The notes under the pieces were generated by a model. That model searched no databases. It was not told the origin of the DNA and worked only from the letters and a program-made list of their open reading frames with translations. This document shows, in pieces, positions 13,241-24,900 of a stretch of 28,359 nucleotides of DNA. How positions within the stretch are numbered: position 1 is the first letter of the stretch; each line of letters begins with the position of its first letter. The position numbers and the translations under genes are program-made. The stretch lies in the IMG/VR virus record IMGVR_UViG_3300047299_000009, positions 1 to 28,359 of that record. One strand, given 5' to 3'. The DNA comes from a virus.

Positions 13241-15373
13241 ATGCAATCAAATAACAAAGGTATTAGCACAGGAGGTACTGGCGCAGTTGGCAATAAAATG
13301 CAAGGCGTCTTTATCGGCAAAGTAAAAGACAACATTGACCCAGACGGCCTTGGCCGTCTACGAGTGTGGATTCCACAACTAAGTTCAGCCGCTGAGTCGA
13401 ATAAACAAGGTTGGTTCACTGTTCGCTATTGTCCTCCATTTGCTGGCGCAACGGATACCAAAGGCGAATCACAGGCCAAAGACGCAACCAAGTATGCTCA
13501 AACAAATCAAAGCTATGGCGTATGGATGGTACCACCAGATAAAAATGTACAAGTTATTTGTAGCTTTATCAACGGAGAATTAAACCAAGGCATTTGGTGG
13601 GCATGCTTGCCGCACGATGGCCACACTCACGCATTGCCAGCAGTAGCATCAGGAACAACGCACGACGGCGAAACAGCACCACTAGCCGAACGCAATCGCT
13701 TTAACACATCTGATCCAGATGTAGAACGCAGACCAAAGCATCCTCTTAATAACGTTATCAAGCGTCAAGGCTTAGAAAAAGACAAACGTCGTGGTCACAT
13801 CAACGCTGGCCCATTTAGAAATAAAGAAAAACACACAGGCCTAGCATATGGTGTTTTAACACCTGGTCAACATCAGTTTGTAATGGATGATGGCGAGGAA
13901 TTTAAAAACGGTCAAATACGTTTGCGTACTGCTTCAGGCAATACGTTTATCATGGACAACGACGAAGGCTTCATTTACTTTATCAACGCAACAGGCAATG
14001 CCTGGATGCAACTTGATAAAGAAGGCAACGTTGACGTTTATGCAGGTGGATCCTTTAGCGTAAATGCCGAAGACAGTATCAACCTTCGTGCTGGTAATAA
14101 TATTAACTTAGATGCTGGCTCAAATTTAAATGCAGGTGCCGCAAAGAACTTTAATCTTGAAGCATGTGAAGTATTCAATGCCACTGGTACAACTGGCATG
14201 AAGTTAAGCACCAGTCAAAACATGAACATCCTTGCTGACAGTCAGTTTAAGATGACTGGCCAACGCATTGACTTGAACGGTCCTCCTGCAGAACGTGCAA
14301 CATTGCCTGCGCCAAACAGCTTGGCTACAAACTCATCAGTTGGTAAAAGTATTGCTGGTCGTGTACCTGAAGCTGAACCTTATGGTGGGCATGTATCTAA
14401 AGGAGGCGAGCAGCCTACTGTAGTACAAGGCTCTGCGCCCATTGACGATCCAATTATTACTCCAGCACCAGAAAGCTATGAAGACAAACCAGCACCAGAA
14501 GACACAGATGCTATTGCCTGCATACCAGAAGTAACACAAAGCAAATTAAGCGACGAAGGATTTAAGATTTTAAAAAGCCGCGAAGCATATTGTGGTATTA
14601 TGTACAGCGACTACCAGGGTTACAGTATTGGCTATGGTATCCGCCTAGATATTTTTGGCCCTGGCGGTGGTGGTAAGATTGACGAAAACTTAAAGAAGGC
14701 ATTACTAGCTGGCCCTAGCGAACCAGAAGCACGGCTAGCCAGCCGTCAGATTATCGATCGCGAAAACACACCACGAATTATGCGAGCACTTGAAAAGGCA
14801 AAAAGCGGAGCAGGCAAGCCAATTTGTATTACACAGTCGCAAATTGATGCATTGATTATGGCTTCGTACAGCAGTCCAGCAAGTGCAGATAAAATGGCAC
14901 AGGCACTGGTTCAAGCTGCCGCAGCCACAGCAGATGGAAAGCCTACAAACGAAGATATTGCCAAAATTTGGGCAAACTCTCCATATAATAACAGTAGCAA
15001 AGTTCGCAACAGCGATGCAAAATATGCTATGACTGGCAAGCCAAACGCTGATACACGAGTAATGGAACCAGAGCAGTTGCAGGCTGAAGGTATCAAGCGA
15101 GATTTGTCACGTTTAAAGAACAACAAAGTTCAACTTCCTGACACAGCAGGCTGGCGTACTCCGTATGGCAATGGTGGTCAAACTGGAACAAAGGTTGAAA
15201 ATACCTACGGAAAACCAACTCCGCAACACCTAGCTCAATGGGAAAGAAGTTACTATCTAAACACTGGAAATGTGCCATATGGTAGCAACTTAACTGTTGA
15301 ACAACTACGTGACAAGTATGGTTCTCCGCATACAGGAGGCAATAATCCTCCAAGTGCTCCATCTGCTACTTAA
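13241..15373 (+). CDS. 5: Gp5-like baseplate hub spike with C-terminal tail lysozyme
   Basis: The 710-residue protein starts with an OB-fold of the phage spike type (about 20-126): GVFIGKVKDNIDPDGLGRLR and then GIWWACLPH. A beta-helix spike region follows (about 227-350) with repeating short strands such as SINLRAGNNINLDAGSNLN. After a Pro/Glu-rich linker (350-432) comes a T4-lysozyme-type domain (about 436-620): E448, D457 nine residues later, then GYSIGYG. The E/D spacing matches T4 lysozyme E11/D20. Ser462 takes the place of Thr26. In T4 gp5 the order is OB, lysozyme, helix; here the lysozyme is C-terminal to the spike. The role is piercing the envelope and local peptidoglycan cleavage during injection. 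AAGGAC precedes the ATG. Confidence 0.88.
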   Translation: MQSNNKGISTGGTGAVGNKMQGVFIGKVKDNIDPDGLGRLRVWIPQLSSAAESNKQGWFTVRYCPPFAGATDTKGESQAKDATKYAQTNQSYGVWMVPPDKNVQVICSFINGELNQGIWWACLPHDGHTHALPAVASGTTHDGETAPLAERNRFNTSDPDVERRPKHPLNNVIKRQGLEKDKRRGHINAGPFRNKEKHTGLAYGVLTPGQHQFVMDDGEEFKNGQIRLRTASGNTFIMDNDEGFIYFINATGNAWMQLDKEGNVDVYAGGSFSVNAEDSINLRAGNNINLDAGSNLNAGAAKNFNLEACEVFNATGTTGMKLSTSQNMNILADSQFKMTGQRIDLNGPPAERATLPAPNSLATNSSVGKSIAGRVPEAEPYGGHVSKGGEQPTVVQGSAPIDDPIITPAPESYEDKPAPEDTDAIACIPEVTQSKLSDEGFKILKSREAYCGIMYSDYQGYSIGYGIRLDIFGPGGGGKIDENLKKALLAGPSEPEARLASRQIIDRENTPRIMRALEKAKSGAGKPICITQSQIDALIMASYSSPASADKMAQALVQAAAATADGKPTNEDIAKIWANSPYNNSSKVRNSDAKYAMTGKPNADTRVMEPEQLQAEGIKRDLSRLKNNKVQLPDTAGWRTPYGNGGQTGTKVENTYGKPTPQHLAQWERSYYLNTGNVPYGSNLTVEQLRDKYGSPHTGGNNPPSAPSAT

Positions 15374-15398
15374 AATAAAACCCAGCTTAATAAAACTT

Positions 15399-15409
15399 GG
15401 TAAATAGGT
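15399..15409 (+). promoter_or_regulatory. Late promoter GGTAAATAGGT overlapping the gp25 start
   Basis: This is the third copy of the extended motif, reading GGTAAATAGGTGTATG into the start codon. The last A of TAAATA is at 15406, and the ATG begins six bases later at 15412. By T4 late-promoter spacing that is about the transcription start, so mRNA made here would be leaderless or nearly so. Confidence 0.6.
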
Positions 15410-15411
15410 GT

Positions 15412-15792
15412 ATGCCAAGTTACACTTCAAAATTCCGCGGGTACAGCTCAATCGGGACTAGTTTTTTAAATCCAGTCCTGTACGACCTTGCCCTTGCGAA
15501 ACAAGACTTACTAAACCACTTTAATACTCGCAAAGGTGAGCGTATTATGATGCCAGAATTTGGCAGCATTGTATGGGATATGCTTTTTGAACCGTTAGAT
15601 GATTACACAATCAATTTAATTGACGCTGATGTACGTTCAATTATCAAAGCAGATCCACGTTGGTTGTTGCAAAGTGTAGATATTAGCGAAGGTCCCAATG
15701 CACTTAACATTGAAGTTGTAGTGACATATTTGCCAACAGACGAAACAGTAGTATTACCAATGGTATACGATAAAGGAACGAACACATTATGA
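15412..15792 (+). CDS. 25: Gp25 baseplate wedge protein
   Basis: This 126-residue protein matches T4 gp25 (132 residues), the wedge component related to type VI secretion TssE. The diagnostic region is KGERIMMPEFGSIVWDMLFE (about 44-63). It is followed by helices and a final beta pair, ALNIEVVVTYLPTDETVV. Gp25 sits in the central wedge bundle with gp6 and gp53 and helps start sheath assembly. ATG 15412 was chosen because the TTG at 15397 has no ribosome site and lies inside the promoter motif. Its stop overlaps the gp6 ATG (ATGA). Confidence 0.9.
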   Translation: MPSYTSKFRGYSSIGTSFLNPVLYDLALAKQDLLNHFNTRKGERIMMPEFGSIVWDMLFEPLDDYTINLIDADVRSIIKADPRWLLQSVDISEGPNALNIEVVVTYLPTDETVVLPMVYDKGTNTL

Positions 15793-18700
15793 GCCAGACA
15801 CGACGCCTAGGACAGTTAAACGCCGCTGAAAGCTGGCTTAACAATTACCGTTATCTAGTAAATGCAGATTTTAAAGCATACGACTTTGAAAGCCTACGTA
15901 CAGCATTATTAGACCACATTCAGCTAAACTATCCAGAAGATTTTAACGATTTTATCAACTCAAGCGAGTATGTTGCACTTGTTGACTTAATGGCGTTTAT
16001 GGGACAAAACTTGTCCTTCCGTGCAGATTTAAACTTACGCGAAACGTTCTTGGAAACAGCAGAAGTTCGTGGCAACGTATTAAGTATTGCTCGTCAGTTG
16101 GGCTACAAGCCGTTCCGTAACGGTTCTGCCAATGGCTTCTTGAAAATTACGTCCGTAACTACTACACAAGAAATATACGACAGCAAAGGTACAAATTTGG
16201 CTGGTAAGACAATTGTGTGGGCTGACCCACTAAACTTAGATTTCAATGAACAATTTTCTTTAATTCTAAATCAAGCATTAAACAAGTCTAATCCAATTGG
16301 ACGACCAGTTAGTTCAATTTCTAACAATGGTACTACTCGACAAATTTATGAACTTGATCAACCTGATACTCGTACAATGGTCGAAGCATTTTCATTGACT
16401 GCAAGAAATAATAACAGCTACCCATGCGAGTTGGTCCCTGTTACAATTGATACAATCACAGAACTTGCTAAAGAAAACACACCAAACCCGTATGGTCGCC
16501 AGACAGTATTGTTTAACAACGACGGTACAGGTTTTGGGTCTAATAGTAACGGCTGGTTCTTTATGTTCAAGCAAGGTACATTGAAGTTTGAGGACTTTAT
16601 TCTAAACACACGAGTTGAAAACCGTGTAATTGATTTACAAGGCAATAACATTAACGAAACTGACATTTGGGTCCAAAGTATTGACTCACAAGGACAAGTA
16701 TTAGAACAGTGGACTCCTGTACCAAATACAAACAATAAGAACATTGTATTCAATGCAGTTGCCAAAGATGTGCGAAAAGTATACGAAGTAATTACTCGCG
16801 AAAACGATTCTGTGTCGCTAAAGTTTGGTGACGATATTTTTGCTGACATTCCAACTGGCAACATTCGTGTATGGTATCGCGAAAGCGCAAATGAAACATT
16901 GTCAATCTCTCCTAATGATGTAGCAGGGTTAGAAATGTCATTGCGTTTCGTTGACAATACATTGACAGAGCAAGATTTAACAATTACATTAGAATTATCT
17001 ACGCCAGCATCAAGCACAGCAGGTGAAACATTAGAACAAATTAAAAATCGTGCAAGTCGCACAAGTGCAAGCCAAGACCGCATGATCACCGCCTCTGACT
17101 ATAATATCTATCCAGAAGGTAAAGTAAGCGGTGTTGACAAGATTAAAGCGGTAAACAGAACACATGCAGGTCAAAGCGTATACGCAGACTTGTCTGACCC
17201 AACTGGTACATATCGTCCTGTTATTACATTTGCAGACGATGGCTACATCTACGAAACTGAAGTGGTTACATCCACTACAAAAGACTCACTATCAGGTCCG
17301 CAAGAAGTATTGTCTTGGGTAGAAAACAGTTTATTAAACAGACACTTGCACCAGTTATATTACAAAAAGTATACTCCTATTACACCAAATCCAGGTGTTA
17401 ATATTGAGTGGGTAACAGTAAGCTCAGGTAATGCAACTACCACAGGCCACTTTACCGTTGTGACAAATAATGCACCATTGCGTATTGGCCGTGGTAGTCC
17501 AGATATCAAATACAGAACTATTGGTAAGAACAGTTTGGTAAAAACCACTGGTGGCAAGTGGAGCCGTATATTAGATGTTTATCGAGAGGGTCTCGGCGTA
17601 AGCGACAACGACGGCAACAACACTGGCTTACGTGCCAATGGTCAAGGTTCTGTGTTTTTAAATTCTATTTTAACATCTACAGGTGTCGAAGCCTGGTTCC
17701 CATCATTGCGTACAATTTTTACTCCAACTGAGCAACGTGAAATTCTTGCTGAAATTCGTGCGGCACGTAGCTTTGGTTTAAAGTATGTAAACACATCAAC
17801 TCAGCCTGACCGTTGGAAAATTATTCCAGTAGACGCAGTTATAGCAACAGGCGACTTAGTTCCACCAACAGAACAAAACTCAAACTCTGGTGCAAGCTGG
17901 TTAGTACGTTTGGAGTATGATACAACAACAGGCTCTTGGACATTGTACACACGTAATGATCAAACAGTGTTTGGCAGCGTGGGCCAATTAACATTCCATA
18001 ACCAACGTTTTGGCCAATCAATTGACTCGTCATCAAAGCGTGTGCTAAAAGATACTATTAAGTTTTTAAAGCAAAACGGATTAGAGTCGGAATTGTCGCT
18101 TGACGTAAATGACTACTTTAAATTAGATGACGGTCGATTCGATTCGACCCGCGTAATGTTATTATTACCTGGTCTAAATGAAAACTTAGCACCAAATGAT
18201 CCAGAAGTAATTAGCAAGCTAATCACTGGTAATGTACAATTTGAACGTGTACCATTTGTTGATACTAAAGGTCAATACACACTAAAGCCAAGCAACGCAA
18301 CTGGCGTGCTATTACCTGGTAGAAAAGATTTAAAAGTACAAAGTACACATGTTCCTTTACGTGGTAACAGAGTTGATGCATCTACAACAAACATTGTTGA
18401 CATGTACGTACTAACATCTAACTATAACGATTCATATCGTGCTTGGGTTAACTCTGGTGGTAATGAATCTACAAAGCCATTGCCATTAACTTCATATGGC
18501 TTAGAAAAGCTAATGAGCTCTATAGTTCCTTATAAGAGTATCAGTGATAGCATTATCTTTCATCCTGTTAATTACAAAGTTATCTTTGGTAAGAATGCCG
18601 ACAGCAGAAATCAAGTTAAGATTCGTATTACTAAGAGTGATACTACACGAGTAAGCGATGCTGAAATTCGCAGTCGTGTTATTGCGGCAATCAACCAATA

Positions 18701-18917
18701 CTTCTCAGTTGATAATTGGGACTTCGGCGAGACATTTTATTTTACTGACATGGCTGCTTGGATACATAAGTCGTTAGGCGGAATTATCAGTAGTATTGTG
18801 TTAGTACCAAAACAAAAACAGTTGTCAAGCAATGACTTGTTCCAAATTCCATGTGAGGATGATGAAATTTTTATCAGTAGCGCAACGGTAAATGACGTTG
18901 AAGTTGTTTCAAATTAA
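15789..18917 (+). CDS. 6: Gp6 baseplate wedge protein
   Basis: The 1042-residue protein begins with features of the gp6/J-like baseplate family: YPEDFNDFINSSEYVALVDL and then MGQNLSFRADLNLRETFLET (about 47-85). The sequence ARQLGYKPFRNGSANGFL follows. Further on, SASQDRMITASDYNIYPEG marks the conserved middle, where J-like proteins have an ITxxDY motif. The C-terminal part is extended beyond the 660 residues of T4 gp6. Gp6 forms the iris that holds the baseplate together and triggers sheath contraction. It is coupled to gp25 by a four-base overlap. The N-terminal two thirds fit the family well; the added C-terminal segment resembles that of larger aquatic T4-type phages. Confidence 0.88.
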   Translation: MSQTRRLGQLNAAESWLNNYRYLVNADFKAYDFESLRTALLDHIQLNYPEDFNDFINSSEYVALVDLMAFMGQNLSFRADLNLRETFLETAEVRGNVLSIARQLGYKPFRNGSANGFLKITSVTTTQEIYDSKGTNLAGKTIVWADPLNLDFNEQFSLILNQALNKSNPIGRPVSSISNNGTTRQIYELDQPDTRTMVEAFSLTARNNNSYPCELVPVTIDTITELAKENTPNPYGRQTVLFNNDGTGFGSNSNGWFFMFKQGTLKFEDFILNTRVENRVIDLQGNNINETDIWVQSIDSQGQVLEQWTPVPNTNNKNIVFNAVAKDVRKVYEVITRENDSVSLKFGDDIFADIPTGNIRVWYRESANETLSISPNDVAGLEMSLRFVDNTLTEQDLTITLELSTPASSTAGETLEQIKNRASRTSASQDRMITASDYNIYPEGKVSGVDKIKAVNRTHAGQSVYADLSDPTGTYRPVITFADDGYIYETEVVTSTTKDSLSGPQEVLSWVENSLLNRHLHQLYYKKYTPITPNPGVNIEWVTVSSGNATTTGHFTVVTNNAPLRIGRGSPDIKYRTIGKNSLVKTTGGKWSRILDVYREGLGVSDNDGNNTGLRANGQGSVFLNSILTSTGVEAWFPSLRTIFTPTEQREILAEIRAARSFGLKYVNTSTQPDRWKIIPVDAVIATGDLVPPTEQNSNSGASWLVRLEYDTTTGSWTLYTRNDQTVFGSVGQLTFHNQRFGQSIDSSSKRVLKDTIKFLKQNGLESELSLDVNDYFKLDDGRFDSTRVMLLLPGLNENLAPNDPEVISKLITGNVQFERVPFVDTKGQYTLKPSNATGVLLPGRKDLKVQSTHVPLRGNRVDASTTNIVDMYVLTSNYNDSYRAWVNSGGNESTKPLPLTSYGLEKLMSSIVPYKSISDSIIFHPVNYKVIFGKNADSRNQVKIRITKSDTTRVSDAEIRSRVIAAINQYFSVDNWDFGETFYFTDMAAWIHKSLGGIISSIVLVPKQKQLSSNDLFQIPCEDDEIFISSATVNDVEVVSN

Positions 18918-18929
18918 TAAGGCAAAGAG

Positions 18930-21900
18930 ATGGCAAAAGATCCAAAAAAGTTAAATCCTGAAAACCCATATAGCAAGACATATCCAGGGCAGGATTTAAA
19001 CACAGGCGTTTCACCTAAAACGACTGACTTACTACCTACGATTTTTAGAACTGAAACTAATAAGAAAGTTCTAAGTGCGGTAATGGAAGACTTGTTTCAA
19101 CCAAGTTCCATCGAAACATTAAACTATGCCGTTGGTCGTAATCGTACAAAGTTTACTGGCTTAGATTATTTGCCACATCCCACTGCTCGCAGACAATTAG
19201 AAACTGGCTTAGTACTGTTTAATGATGATAAGGTATCAGTATTAACAGCCGACGACATTGCAACAGCATGGAATCTAAATGATAGAACACGCGAAACAGT
19301 AGAACCAATTAGCATTTTAGATTTGCCAATTGACCCAGACAAGTTTTTAAACTGGGCAAACTACTATTGGATCGAAGAACGTATGCCAGTGGTGTTCTTA
19401 ACCAGCGGCAACACTGACTTAAATGTACAAGCTGACATTGTTGGTAAGAAATATTACACATCACCTGTGCAGCCAAACGGTCGTAGTTTAGAATTTAAAA
19501 ATGGCATGCGGGTAGTATTTCACCAACGCCCAGGTTTAACTGATATTAGTGGTAATTTGGATTTAGACTTAGTTACAGACGGAACTGATCAATTACACCT
19601 AGACTATGAATTTGTCAACTACAATCGAGGTTTAATTGGCGTTTCAGTTGACGGTGTTATATTAACACAAGGCGTTGACTATTATATCACTGGTAACCAT
19701 ATTATATGGCTGACTGAAGTTCCTGCACTAAAAGCAGTACATGTCCACGCACCAAACTTTTACATTACATTAGATGAAGAACTTAGATTGCGTTCGTGGC
19801 TAGTGACAGGTGTTGGCACCGAAGAAGGTATTCAGCTACTAGGGCTAGCATCGCAGTTTACAAACACTGTTTACAGTAAAATATCAAATGCATTGTGGGA
19901 CCAATCGGCAGTGCCTTGGGACCGTGTTGAATGGGACGGTTTCATCCCCGGTATTAACCCTAAGGAATACATCTTACAAGAACCAGGTGCAAAAAATAGA
20001 AATGCACACAGCCGAACCAACTGTTGGTTCCATAAGTCTACTATTCAAACAGCAGTTGATTTTTTAGGGATTGCATTTAGCGACATTGCAAATGGCAATA
20101 GTCAAGCCTTACGTCCTATTGTTGAATTTGAAAACAGCCTTGAATTATACAATCACGGTACACGCTATCGCGCCTGGCCAACATTCCTGGTTAACGAATT
20201 AAACATTGGCGTTCCAGACTTTATTAACTTGCCTCTAGTAGATAAAAATACAACAGTACTAAATGCAAGATACATGTCTTTGTTGTCTAAATTAGATAGA
20301 CCAGTTGACATCATTGTACAAACACAAATTGGCGCTAACTTTAAATTGGCGCTAAACGCATCGTCTATTCCGCAAGATGAGCTTATTAAAATCTTGTCTA
20401 ACCTTGACAAGGACAATGCCGCCGGTCGAACACCAAAGTATGCAGTTTACAAAATAAGCGGTAACGGTATTACTTGGATTAAAAACCCACCAGCGTCAAA
20501 CTGGACAATTACCTACAGAATTTCTGGCGTCTTATTGTCTGCTTTGCGTATTCTGTGGTTAGCTAAAGATTCAAATGTTAATACAATTTTAAACATTAAA
20601 CACAACGGCGTAGAGACAACTGGAGTTTCAAAAGAAGTAGCAAATGATGGCGACGCAGTAGTAATCAATGTAACGTCATCAGCTGACCCGCATTACTTAA
20701 AAGAGTATCACTGGAAGAATGGCATTGCTGTTCCAGCAACGTTCCGTACTACTGCAATTCAACAACCAGTGTTTGAAGTGTACAGTCGCGACGGCGTTAA
20801 GCTAAGTTCAAACACAAGAACAAAGCCGTCGGTAGTTAACAGCACAATTATCAAGATTAAATCTGGCGCATATTTTGATGACGAGTCAGGTTATAACATT
20901 GACTTCTTACCAACTCAATTTACACAGCTGACTGCCGACAATACAGCGGTTAATAGCATGTACAATATTTTGTTTGAACACACGCTTCAAACAACAGCAT
21001 TGTATATTGACAGCACTGGTACTCAACGGCCAGTACAGGGCCCATACTCATTCCGTAGATTCAATGGCGGCGAAACAGTGTCTGAACTAAGCAATGGCTA
21101 TCGTCGTGCATGGTTCAAGTTGAAAAGCTGGGCACTTCGCTCACAAAACATTGACGGTCTGACAACTATTCAGTTAGATAGTTCGATGTGGCCAGATTAC
21201 AATTGGGCAGTTAAGATTGCCAATGGCGTTGGTACAGTATTGCACACAGATGACTTTAAAACAGTTGTTGATAATGTAGCAGTTGCCGCACGTGGACGCA
21301 CAGTTTCATTTAAAGTATATCACAACGGCTTACAGACTGTAGCAACAGTAAGTGGTCAGGGCTTCGAAGCGTTTGATGTGCCAGTAGTAGACGGTGTGGT
21401 TTCATTTGTTGTTCCAGCAACAGCAATTGATACTCTAACAGTTTCAGTTGGCTTTATCAGCTTTACTGCTCGACTAATTGAATTTAAAGATGATCCACGA
21501 TTTGTAAAAATTAAGTTGAACGGTCTTCCAGTAGACTACAACATCGATTCAACTGCTTATACAGTTACGTTAAATGGCACAGGCGTTGTTGAAATTCAGC
21601 ACCAAGGTAATAACATTGATAGAGATCACTTAACTGCTATTCCAGGCATTGATTATAATCCAGAGCAATTTGAAAACTTTGGCGAGATTAGTGTAGCACG
21701 AGTTGTCAAAGGCTTGTCAAAGAACATTGCAGTAAACACAGCAGGCAAGCGTGAATGGATTGATAGTCCAAAGTTTAAAACACTTGACGGCATTTATATG
21801 GCCGACAATAGTGCTATGCGTTCTTCATGGGCAAACTTTGCTTTACAACCAGGACTGCAAGATGTTGTAGTTGCACGTTCAATGAGCGCCTGGAGATGGT

Positions 21901-24900
21901 ACCGTAAGTTTATTTCCAAGTTAGAAGAAAGCAATATTGTTTACAACATTGGCGAGTATGGTATTAACAAAACGCTTGATCGTATATTGGGCGAAATGCT
22001 TCTTGGTGTAAATTATAGCTCAGTTGATGCAATATCAGGCATGGCACTTACTCGCGAAGGTATGCAATTGAATACATTAACGGCCAATGGTAGCAATACA
22101 TTTGCTATTGGTTCTGTTGATTTGTTTACTCTACCATATGCCGCAGATCACGTTTACGTGTATGTAAACGACAATTTACAATTACGCGGCGCCGACTATA
22201 CAATCAGCGGCCAACAAGTAGTGTTTAATACAGCACCGGCAATTGATAGTATCATTGAGATTTACTTTGCTGGACAAACTGAAGTGTATTCTGGAATCCC
22301 AGCAAGCCCTGCTAAACTTGGCCTTGGCGGCCTATATGTGCCACAAGTGGTAACAGAAACTTGGGGAACCAATAGCAAGACGTTTATTCAACGACACGAT
22401 GGCTCGCGCATTACTGCATACGTAGATCCAGAAACAGGAGAAGCCGATGAGAGCTATCTACTAAATGCAATTATTTTAGAATTAGAAAAACGAATTTACA
22501 ATGCTTGTATCAACACTGTTGGCGAAGCAAATAGACAGTACGCATTTAGAAACTATTCAGCAGAAGAAATAACTGAGTCACAGTCTCGTTCACAGTTGGA
22601 GTGGTACTCTATCAACGGCATCGATTACAGAAGCCGTAACGACTTTGATGCCAACGATGCGTGGACATGGAATTACGGTGGTGCAAGTTGGAGAAAGTTA
22701 TACTTAGATTTCTACGGAACTTATCGCTTGCATCAATCTCCATGGGAAGCATTAGGTTACGACAACAAACCAACATGGTGGGACACTCATTACTCGTGGA
22801 CTGATGCAACCAAACGTCAAGCACTTGAACTGGCCTTGTACTTTGGTATTTTAAATGAACCAGGTGCCGCGGCATATACTGATCCAAAATTTGCACACCC
22901 GCATGCAACTTACCCAGTTGATGCGTACGGTAATTTACTAAGCCCGTTTGATGCTGGTATTGCTTCTCCAACGGCCGATGAAGCACAACAGCCATGGGAA
23001 ATTGGTGCAATGGGTCCAGCTGAAACAGCATGGCGCCGAAGCATTACCGGCACTTGGTCTAATGTGCTTCGTGCATTAGATTGCTACGACTTAGCAAACG
23101 AGTTCTTTGATAGTGCAATTAACCCGTTTATACAAACAGTACATAATAACAGCACAGCGCCTAAGGGCACAGGCAGCATTGCACCTGACCAATTCCTATA
23201 CGCAAGACCTTTAATGGGCATTGGTGCAGTACTATTCGAAGGCTACCGCGAGTTTAACCTACTAGGAGAGTCACCATTGGAAGATTTGTTGTCCATCGGC
23301 ACTAAGTTAGAGTTCAGTGTTGGTGGCTTCACTGATGGTGTTATTACATTGAAAATGCCGTACGCTAAATTCCAAGACAATGAATATGTACCTGACAATG
23401 ACTTTGGTTTAACATTGAGCCACGGTATTCCAAAAGAACAGTTACGTTACACTTCTGTGCGAGTTGAAAAGGATGATGTTGGATTCCGTGTGTACGGCTT
23501 TGATCCAAAATATAGATTCTTTAAAGTATTAACACCAACAGCAAATGCGCTGTCAACAGGATATCCTACAACTCGTCGTCAGCTAGTTACTAGTTACGGA
23601 ACTTTTACCGAGTATCTAAGCTGGAACACAACGCCAGTGGCAGTGCCTTACGGAGCATACGTTGCAAATAAACAAGACTTGATTACATTATTAATGGGTC
23701 TTGGCGAGTATCAACAACAACAAGGTTTAATTTTAGACAGCATCAACAGTCGCGGCACCATTACAGACTGGAAACAAGCGGCAATTGATGCTATTGCCTG
23801 GAGCGAAGAACAATGGGGCAAAGAACACTTCTGTATCGTGGGTGTTGCAACAACTGATGGCTTAAAAATTCATCACACAATGGGCGCACTAAGCAGACTT
23901 GATGCTGACCTTGGACGTACTGGCAAGGTATTGTATGCCAATGGACGTTCGGCTACTGCCGCAGAGTTGTTAATTACTCGAGACTTTGAGCCAAGTACTG
24001 ATAAAATCACTCCACTAACCAACGATCAAATTGTATTTGTAAATTTTGAAACACAATATTACGATCACGTTTTCTTTATTAGCAACAAAACCAAGTTTGG
24101 TGATTTGATTGCTGACTTACAAACAGATAACAGATTGCAAGATCTAACAATTGCTGGCCGCAGAACTTACAACTGGACAGGCCGTCCTTCTGCACTTGGC
24201 GTATTACCACAGCAGTACAGCACCATGCCTGGTTTCGATACGCTTGTAAATGATATTGTTGCAAGTCACATGCCCGAACGTGTTGCATTTGATACACTTA
24301 AAACTGACATTGCTCGTGGAAACGTAGTACCTTCAAAGAAAAGTGTTATTGCTGACATTGTACAAGACAGTACAAGTGCGTATCTGTACCGTCAAGGCTT
24401 ACAAAGTGCTGTTGGTACAAACTTAGCCATTGATGCATTGTTTAGAAACAGAAATATTGACATTCCGGGTAACGAACAAGATGTAGGTGTTAATGAACAG
24501 TGGATGTTTAATACAGGCGAGTTTGGCAATTTGTCAAACAAGAAAACTTGGGAAATTGAACTTCGTAAAAAAGATCTAACAAGTAATCGTCAAATTGTAA
24601 GATTCCGCGACGATGCACTTGGGGTTACAGACTTACGAAGCGACAACATTATTGACATTGTTGGCAAAGCTGATCCACGTTGGGTTTCTCGTCCAAGCGA
24701 TTACTTGTTTAAAACAATTAACAGAGATGCCATTGACAAGAACTATAGCAAGTCACAAAATTGGTTGCCAAGTGCCGGTCTAGCCGACGTTGTTACAACT
24801 GACGTAGAAATTATGCGTCTAAGCGAACTTACATTTGATAAGTTGCTTAACGTAGAAGATTCTGCAATACTATTTGAAACACAGTCATTTAGCAGATACA

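Noticed and set aside
15397-15411. TTG 15397 as the gp25 start
   Set aside because: No ribosome site, inside the promoter motif, and the residues added do not belong to the gp25 pattern.
16418-17089. 223-codon minus-strand frame
   Set aside because: Antisense to gp6, which is well supported across the region.
22612-23031. 139-codon minus-strand frame inside the giant gene
   Set aside because: Antisense shadow of the gp7-like protein, with no promoter or ribosome site.
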